From Kiritimatiellia bacterium (GTDB taxonomy: Bacteria > Verrucomicrobiota > Kiritimatiellia > RFP12 > UBA1067): DNA of 9,634 nt. The DNA is taken from positions 1 to 9,634 of the forward strand of contig JAGDAE010000088.1 of NCBI GenBank assembly GCA_017959645.1. The letters run 5' to 3'. The position numbers were made by a program, and so were the translations under genes. The notes under the pieces are model-generated. The model had not been told where the DNA came from. It was given only the letters and a program-made list of their open reading frames with translations, and did no database searches. Shown here in pieces: positions 5,119-9,634 of this stretch. Numbering within the stretch: the stretch's first letter is position 1; each line of letters starts with the position of its first letter.

Positions 5119-7113
5119 CTATTCTCCGGGCGAATTCGCCGCTTCGCCGTATTTCAACATCCATTCGTCCACGCTGCCGAACATCGGATGGCAGTTGGAA
5201 TACACGTCGTCCGACTCCGCCCACGTTTCCCACAGGGTGGTCGCCCCGCGATCGAGCATGTGCATCCAGCCGGGGAAACCCTCGTGGAGCACGATCCTAC
5301 CAGCGACGTCCGCGTATCCGTGCTCCGAAAGATACATGAGCATGTAGCGCGTCGAAAAGATGCCAGTATGCGGCGCGAAACCCTTTTCCTCTATCGCCTC
5401 AAGAAGCCGCGCCTCGGCTTTCGCGATCTCGCCCTCCGGCACGAGCCCCAGATAGAGCGCGATCGCCTGGGCCGACTGCGTGCCGTTGTCGACGATGCCG
5501 TCTTTCACGTATCCGGCGGCGAACGATTCGCGTATCTTGCGCGCCATCGCCCCGAACTCCGCCTCGTCGTCCCCGAGGCCGAGCGCGCCGGCGAAGCGCG
5601 CAGTCAGCTTTGCGAAAAGATACCAGTGCGCCGTGGCGTTCACGCCGTCGGCGGCGCGCTCGAGCGCTTCGTGGTCGCCGATGCAAAACGGTATGATCCC
5701 GCCGGGGAATTTCGCGTCGAGAAGCCGCGCGTATCGCGCGCATACCGGATAATAAGCGAGCGCGCGGTCCCGGAGCTCCGGGCGATGCCGCATTATCGCA
5801 TCGATCAGAACCGGAACCGCGACCGTCCACGCGACCGGGCCCGACCGACCGCCGTATCCCTTGTCGCAGATTCCGACGTAAGGAGCGGTTTCCGTCAGCC
5901 AGCCGTCGTCTTCGGCTTCGTCGGCGAAATCCTGCAGAGTCTTGAGATAGAATTCGCCCATGTCGAAATTGAGCATCATCGCCTCGCAGGTGGCGACGAT
6001 ATCCCCGCCGTAGCCGAGTTTCTCCCGGCCCGGGCAATCGCTCTGCACCCCGACAAGATTCGATCTGAAGGTGCGGACGCACGTTTCATGGAGCTTTTCG
6101 AGCCGGGGGTCGGCGGATTTGAACGACTTCCCCGGCTCGACCGGCGCAAGGTCGCTCGAAACGAGCTTGAGTTCCGCCCTGGCGACGAGTTTCCCGAGTC
6201 CGCGGATCTCGGCGTAACGGCATATGTGCCAGGCGAAAGGAACCGTTCCCGAGAAATCGCCGCCTGCGACTATCAAGTCGCGCTGGGCGGCGAGCGCCGG
6301 CGCGCCGTCTCCGCCGTTGCCGCGCTTGATCTGTCCGGCCGTCTGGGTAAGCGGATTCACCGACCCGTCGGCGTTCAACCGTTCGCCGTAGACGATTTCG
6401 ATTCTGTCGCCCGGCGCGGAGGAGAACTCGAAGAACGGCATGCCGGTCGCGTTCGCGCCGAAATCGATTATCTGGATCTTTCCCGCCTCCAACCACGATG
6501 GTCTGCCTTCGAGCGCGCCGCAAACGGCGACAGGCGGCGCTTTACGCTCGACGATCTTTCCGGCGCGCGCCGCGGTTTCGGCCGCCCGGCGCCATGCCGT
6601 CTCGCGCTCTCGCGCGAAATCGAGCACGGTTCCGAGATACGGCGAATTGGATACGATCTCGCTTTCGCGCCACTCCCAGTCGAGCTTTTCGATTCCGCCG
6701 ACCGCGAGCTTGAAACACGGTTCGCCGTGAGCGAGTGCGTCACGAAAGCATTTCGAGCCCCAGAACTTCAGCGGCGGCAGATTGTAGAACCCGTTGCCGA
6801 GTACAAGCTCGATCACGTTCATTCCGGCGCGGGTCCCGACGCGGTACGTGTCGGCGTAGACCGTCTTCGCGAAAGGACTCCACAACGGCATCGGCACTTC
6901 GTTTACCGTCTGCCCGTCGACCGAGAGTAGATAATAGCCGAGACACGCGACGGAAATTTCGACATCGCCGCCGGCGGATTCGAAAACGGTTCTAAACACC
7001 GGCGCGGGACGCTCTTCGTACCATCCCGCGCCATCTCCGGCCGCAGGCCTGCCGTCGCCGATCCACGGCATGGATTCGAGCGCCAGCGCCGCCAAGAGAC
7101 AGACGGCCGTCAT
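5119..7113 (-). CDS. GH78-family alpha-L-rhamnosidase-like glycoside hydrolase
   Basis: GH78 enzymes release terminal alpha-L-rhamnose from plant glycans such as rhamnogalacturonan, from glycosides, or from bacterial polysaccharides, with inversion. Of 664 residues, roughly 40-330 look like the N-terminal beta domains and 330-640 form the (alpha/alpha)6 barrel. The diagnostic barrel sequence is QSDCPGREKLGYGGD at 357-371, where E364 corresponds to the general acid and D359/D371 to sugar-binding acids. The second key motif is GATTLWETW at 623-631, with E629 at the general-base position, followed by FGSVDEWMLKYG at 645-656. Length is at the short end for the family (about 650-1100). The N-terminus is hydrophobic (AVCLLAALALES) but has no basic residue before it, so export is uncertain. 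The ATG at 7113-7111 overlaps the esterase stop as ATGA and has AAGG 5 bases upstream. It ends in TAG, the only non-TGA stop here. Family assignment is firm; rhamnose specificity is inferred. Confidence 0.88.
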   Translation of the reverse strand: MTAVCLLAALALESMPWIGDGRPAAGDGAGWYEERPAPVFRTVFESAGGDVEISVACLGYYLLSVDGQTVNEVPMPLWSPFAKTVYADTYRVGTRAGMNVIELVLGNGFYNLPPLKFWGSKCFRDALAHGEPCFKLAVGGIEKLDWEWRESEIVSNSPYLGTVLDFARERETAWRRAAETAARAGKIVERKAPPVAVCGALEGRPSWLEAGKIQIIDFGANATGMPFFEFSSAPGDRIEIVYGERLNADGSVNPLTQTAGQIKRGNGGDGAPALAAQRDLIVAGGDFSGTVPFAWHICRYAEIRGLGKLVARAELKLVSSDLAPVEPGKSFKSADPRLEKLHETCVRTFRSNLVGVQSDCPGREKLGYGGDIVATCEAMMLNFDMGEFYLKTLQDFADEAEDDGWLTETAPYVGICDKGYGGRSGPVAWTVAVPVLIDAIMRHRPELRDRALAYYPVCARYARLLDAKFPGGIIPFCIGDHEALERAADGVNATAHWYLFAKLTARFAGALGLGDDEAEFGAMARKIRESFAAGYVKDGIVDNGTQSAQAIALYLGLVPEGEIAKAEARLLEAIEEKGFAPHTGIFSTRYMLMYLSEHGYADVAGRIVLHEGFPGWMHMLDRGATTLWETWAESDDVYSNCHPMFGSVDEWMLKYGEAANSPGE
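5123..5127 (-). promoter_or_regulatory. Ribosome binding site that decides the GTG start of the ABC ATPase
   Basis: The minus strand reads GGAGAATAGCGTG. The GGAG core is 6 bases from the GTG at 5117, and the TAG of the glycosidase gene lies between them. This supports GTG as the true start; the next codon-compatible starts would cut into the first conserved strand (LLEIDDLSV). Confidence 0.55.
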
Positions 7114-7920
7114 TTCGCCCTTCTCGCCGCGAAGAGCCAGCCGAGCATCTCTTCGTCGGCGTACACCCGGTCCCAGCAGGCGTGCCCGGCTTCCGGGTAT
7201 TCGGTGTACCGGTGCGGAATTTTCGCCTTCTCGAGCGCGTCGTGCATCAGGCGCGAATATTCGACGCTTACCGCACCGTCCTTGGCGCCGTGGAAGAACC
7301 AGAGCGCGACGTCACGGTAGAAGTTGGCCGTATTCACGTCGGCGCCGCCGCAGACTGGCACGGCGGCCGCAAAATATCCAGCCTTGCGCGTAACCGCGTC
7401 CCAGGTCCCGAAGCCGCCCATCGAAATTCCGGTTATGTACACCCGGTCGCGGTCGACCGAATAGCGCTTGCAAATGTTTTCGACCAACCCCAGTACCGCC
7501 GACATCGTGCGGTTGGGCATGACCGGACGTTCCATCTCCTGCTTCGACCAGTCCCAGTCGACCCACGATTCGCCGGCCGGGCACTGCGGAACGAGCACAT
7601 ACGCGTCGCCGTGCCGCAGAGCGTATTTGCATATCTTCTCCACCCCGTGCCGCAATTGCGCGACGTTGTCGTCGCCTCGCTCGCCCGAGCCGTGCAGAAA
7701 CACGATCAGAGGATAATCGGTGAACCATTTTTTTGCGGACCGGCCGGTGCAGACGGTATTTGAGCGAGAATCCGCGCGATTCGTATTCGTGCGCCTCTGT
7801 GAGCGTCTCGGCGGTGAAGGCGTTTATCGCCATATCGCCGAGAACCGGTTCGTCCTTGGTCGCGCAACCGGCGAGCAATTCGGCGAAAAGAGCGCCGAAC
7901 AATATCTTGCGGCTCTCCAT
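7110..7920 (-). CDS. Lipoprotein alpha/beta-hydrolase esterase, interrupted by a one-base frameshift at an A7 run
   Basis: The rejoined product (269 residues) resembles secreted carbohydrate-esterase/phospholipase-like hydrolases found beside glycosidases, which remove acetyl or feruloyl groups from polysaccharides. Residues 1-19 form a lipoprotein signal peptide: basic ESRK, hydrophobic stretch, lipobox LAGC with C19 as the lipidated residue. After KYRLHRPVRKK (residue 64) the frame breaks. The catalytic part is one frame away, beginning WFTDYPLIVFLHGSGERG (65-82). The nucleophile is S166 in GISMGGFGTWD, and the likely acid and base are D214 (HGAKDG) and H246 (EAGHACWD). Reading six A instead of seven at 7728-7734 joins both halves perfectly at the expected place. 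As written, the first frame runs on as unrelated sequence to a stop at 7312, while the catalytic half is open only from about 7727. Start ATG 7920 lies 4 bases after the surface-protein stop; no clear Shine-Dalgarno. It ends in ATGA overlap with the glycosidase. Substrate unknown. Confidence 0.82.
7728..7734 (-). other. Seven-A homopolymer at the frameshift point of the esterase gene
   Basis: The minus strand reads CGC AAA AAA A TGG. The frame before the run encodes the lipoprotein leader and the frame after it, shifted by one base, encodes the HGSGERG and GISMGG catalytic part. Loss of one A restores one continuous esterase. A homopolymer of this length is prone to sequencing or assembly error, replication slippage (phase variation) and RNA-polymerase slippage. 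Confidence 0.85.
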
Positions 7921-7924
7921 CTCG

Positions 7925-9634
7925 TCAGCGGACGTGTATCGACGTTGGCAGCTTCTTCGTCGCGATGCGCGCGCGAATCTGGGTGGCAAACGAGTATTCG
8001 ACCTCGGCGCGGTTGCCGTCGGCGTAGTATGTCCGGAACTCTTCTCCGCTTGCGAGCACGAGATTCGCAGCGTTGAAATTGCCGGTCTGGTCGACGGTTA
8101 TCAGAGCCGTGTCCAGCAGATTGCCGGGGAAGCACGCCGGCGAATCTGCTGCGACGGTGATGTTGAGCGGCTTCGCGGTCGGCGCATAATAGAACGCCCA
8201 GTTGTCGTTGTTGTGGCACTTTAGCGGAGCTTCCGAATAGCCGCCTTTCGGAACATGGAACACGAGATTCAGGTTCGCGTCGTTGCCGGCGCCGTCGCCG
8301 CAACTCGATATCGCATAGTACGGCACGTCGAAAACCGGCCTCGAACCGAGGAATTCGACATTCCAGTATCCGCCGCACCATCCGTTGCGCGCGAGATGCA
8401 ATTGCCCTCCGCTGGGCATCTTGAAGGTCGAGTCGTCAATGACGATGGAGAAGTTGGAGCCATAGCCGTGGAAGTTGCCGCCGTCGTGCGAATAGACCGC
8501 GCCGTTCACGAGCCTGAGCGACGCGCCATCGGGATAACTGTAGTCGCCGTCTGCAAGATGCGTATCGGTACGCATTCTGGCATATGCATTGTCAAGAACA
8601 ATCATATCGCCGGAACGGAAGGTGAAGCGGGCAAAATCAAGATACATATTGCGGTACGTCACCTCGACGTTGGGTTTGGTGTAGACCGGGTAGGAGTAGT
8701 TGTCGTGGTAGATGCCGGATTTGTTCGGGTCGTTGTATCCGCCCAAGCCATCGCCCATATCGGCATAGCCGGTGCCGGTAAAACGTATTTTCATGCCTTC
8801 GGTAAGAAAGTACATGCGATTGAGTTTTACATAACTTGAGAGCGAGACTTCGCAGGTGACATTCGTATCATCGCTTGGGAACATGGCAATATGGTTCGAG
8901 TGCCAGTGTGCGCCGCCGGCATGATGGTCTGCTCGATCGAACCAAACCCATTCGTCCGGATATCTACCTTCCATGCCAGCCACGTTGCATGTCCAATTGT
9001 CGGGGTCTTCCCACTTGCCGCTGTGCACGTTGCCCTTCCAGTAGAACACATACTCGATGCCTTGGTACATCGTATCGGTGGTCGTCGACCACGTCTTGGT
9101 CGGGCAGCTGTTTACGACCTTGTAGTAGTAGTAGACGACGCTACCGTCCGTCGGAACCGTATAGTTGAAAGAAAACGGCGTATTGTCTTCGGTGATCGTG
9201 ACCGTATCGACAAGCGTGAAATTGTTGTCGCCCATGCCTGCGTAGAACGACACGAGCGCGTTGGTATAGGCGCCGACCGTTTCGAGAACTCCGGAGAACG
9301 TACCGACCGCCGATTCGGAGTTCATTGATGCGGCGAAACCACCAGCCTTGAACGCGGCTCCGGCAAGGGTGGTCACCTTCATCGGACTCGAAACGTTCTT
9401 CTTCCCGTTCGTACCCGTGAAAACGGCTCTTACATAGTAGGTAACGCCAGGAACGATATACTTGGTCGAGTTCTTCGACTCGAAAATCTCGTATTCGATC
9501 GCATCGCCGGCAGCATACCGGTTGTCGTTGGTGTACGAGACGGCGTCGGACATGTCGGCATTGCGCGAAACGAGAAACGCGAGAGCGGCAGTCTCTCCGC
9601 TGCCGGCCGAAAGCAGCGAACCTTTGTAGACTAT
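7925..9634 (-). CDS. Large extracellular surface protein, C-terminal 569 residues (5' end beyond window edge), function unknown
   Basis: The frame is open to the right edge, so the N-terminus and any signal peptide are missing. I do not recognise the family. Numbering from the edge, about 45-190 looks like two beta-sandwich, fibronectin-III-like units: the first contains GVTYYVRAVF, the second YNYTVP-like strands and a YYYY run at 168-171. A WKGN...SGKWEDPDNW segment follows (199-214), resembling the W-G-x-W-x-x-x-x-NW motif that opens beta-helical passenger regions in many surface or autotransporter-like proteins. The remainder is rich in Gly, Asn, Asp, Tyr and short beta strands without membrane segments and has the look of a right-handed beta-helix. 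It ends ATKKLPTSIHVR with no visible sorting or anchor signal. Composition differs from its neighbours: three 60-base lines count 45-52% GC. A role in adhesion or glycan binding fits the esterase and rhamnosidase next door but is inference. The TGA lies 4 bases before the esterase start. Confidence 0.75.
   Translation of the reverse strand: MVYKGSLLSAGSGETAALAFLVSRNADMSDAVSYTNDNRYAAGDAIEYEIFESKNSTKYIVPGVTYYVRAVFTGTNGKKNVSSPMKVTTLAGAAFKAGGFAASMNSESAVGTFSGVLETVGAYTNALVSFYAGMGDNNFTLVDTVTITEDNTPFSFNYTVPTDGSVVYYYYKVVNSCPTKTWSTTTDTMYQGIEYVFYWKGNVHSGKWEDPDNWTCNVAGMEGRYPDEWVWFDRADHHAGGAHWHSNHIAMFPSDDTNVTCEVSLSSYVKLNRMYFLTEGMKIRFTGTGYADMGDGLGGYNDPNKSGIYHDNYSYPVYTKPNVEVTYRNMYLDFARFTFRSGDMIVLDNAYARMRTDTHLADGDYSYPDGASLRLVNGAVYSHDGGNFHGYGSNFSIVIDDSTFKMPSGGQLHLARNGWCGGYWNVEFLGSRPVFDVPYYAISSCGDGAGNDANLNLVFHVPKGGYSEAPLKCHNNDNWAFYYAPTAKPLNITVAADSPACFPGNLLDTALITVDQTGNFNAANLVLASGEEFRTYYADGNRAEVEYSFATQIRARIATKKLPTSIHVR
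9122..9133. repeat. Short GTA trinucleotide repeat inside the surface-protein gene
   Basis: Four tandem GTA units on the plus strand read as four TAC codons on the coding strand, giving the YYYY run in the second beta-sandwich-like unit. Slippage here would add or remove tyrosines without breaking the frame. It is short and probably just reflects the tyrosine-rich composition. Confidence 0.4.

Noticed and set aside
5188..6930. 580-codon plus-strand open frame opposite the GH78 gene
   Set aside because: Same reason: the minus strand has both GH78 catalytic motifs, while the plus-strand product is Arg-rich without domain features or a ribosome binding site.
1..9634. Search for mobile elements, CRISPR arrays, tRNA/rRNA genes, riboswitches and attachment sites
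   Set aside because: Coding sequence fills all but about 70 bases; I saw no transposase, no terminal inverted or direct repeats of useful length, no regularly spaced repeats and no cloverleaf or rRNA-like sequence.

Overview
The window reads as a densely packed, single-direction stretch of bacterial chromosome. All nine genes lie on the minus strand, so transcription runs from the right edge to the left edge. Base composition is mostly GC-rich: hand counts of single 60-base lines gave about 62% in the glycosidase gene and 83% in part of murA. The right-hand surface-protein gene is clearly lower, at 45-52% in three lines. A large secreted Tyr/Asn/Trp-rich surface protein, a GH78 glycosidase beside a lipoprotein esterase, and a MurA whose catalytic Cys is replaced by Asp together suggest a Gram-negative polysaccharide degrader of the PVC group, perhaps a gut or anaerobic Kiritimatiellae/Verrucomicrobiota relative. 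That assignment is inference; there is no rRNA or other phylogenetic marker here.

In transcription order: (1) the 3' part of a large extracellular protein with beta-sandwich-like and beta-helix-like regions (9634-7925). (2) A lipoprotein esterase of the alpha/beta-hydrolase fold, split by a one-base frameshift in a run of seven A (7920-7110). (3) A GH78-type alpha-L-rhamnosidase (7113-5119). (4) An OppD/DppD-like ABC ATPase (5117-4323). (5) A KtrA/TrkA-type RCK potassium-uptake regulator (4326-3670). (6) MurA (3668-2385). After a 62-base gap with a GC-rich hairpin and a strong extended -10 promoter come (7) endonuclease IV, nfo (2322-1483), (8) an RlmD/TrmA-family RNA uracil-C5 methyltransferase (1486-299) with an in-frame TGA near its start, and (9) the first 100 codons of MiaB (302-1, continuing past the left edge).

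The junctions are very tight. Four are ATGA start-stop overlaps, two have a 1-base gap and one has a 4-base gap; only murA-nfo has real intergenic space. The layout suggests two transcription units: a mixed envelope/glycan/transport unit ending with murA, and a nucleic-acid maintenance unit (AP-site repair, RNA U-methylation, tRNA methylthiolation) driven by the promoter before nfo. The surface protein, esterase and rhamnosidase make sense together as tools for binding, deacylating and trimming an extracellular polysaccharide; the ATPase, potassium regulator and murA appear to be housekeeping genes riding along.

I did not see a mobile element, CRISPR array, RNA gene or a clearly new multi-gene system. 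The points most worth checking are the two reading-frame lesions (the TGA in the methyltransferase and the A7 frameshift in the esterase), the Asp-type MurA, the apparently leaderless nfo promoter, and the unclassified surface protein.
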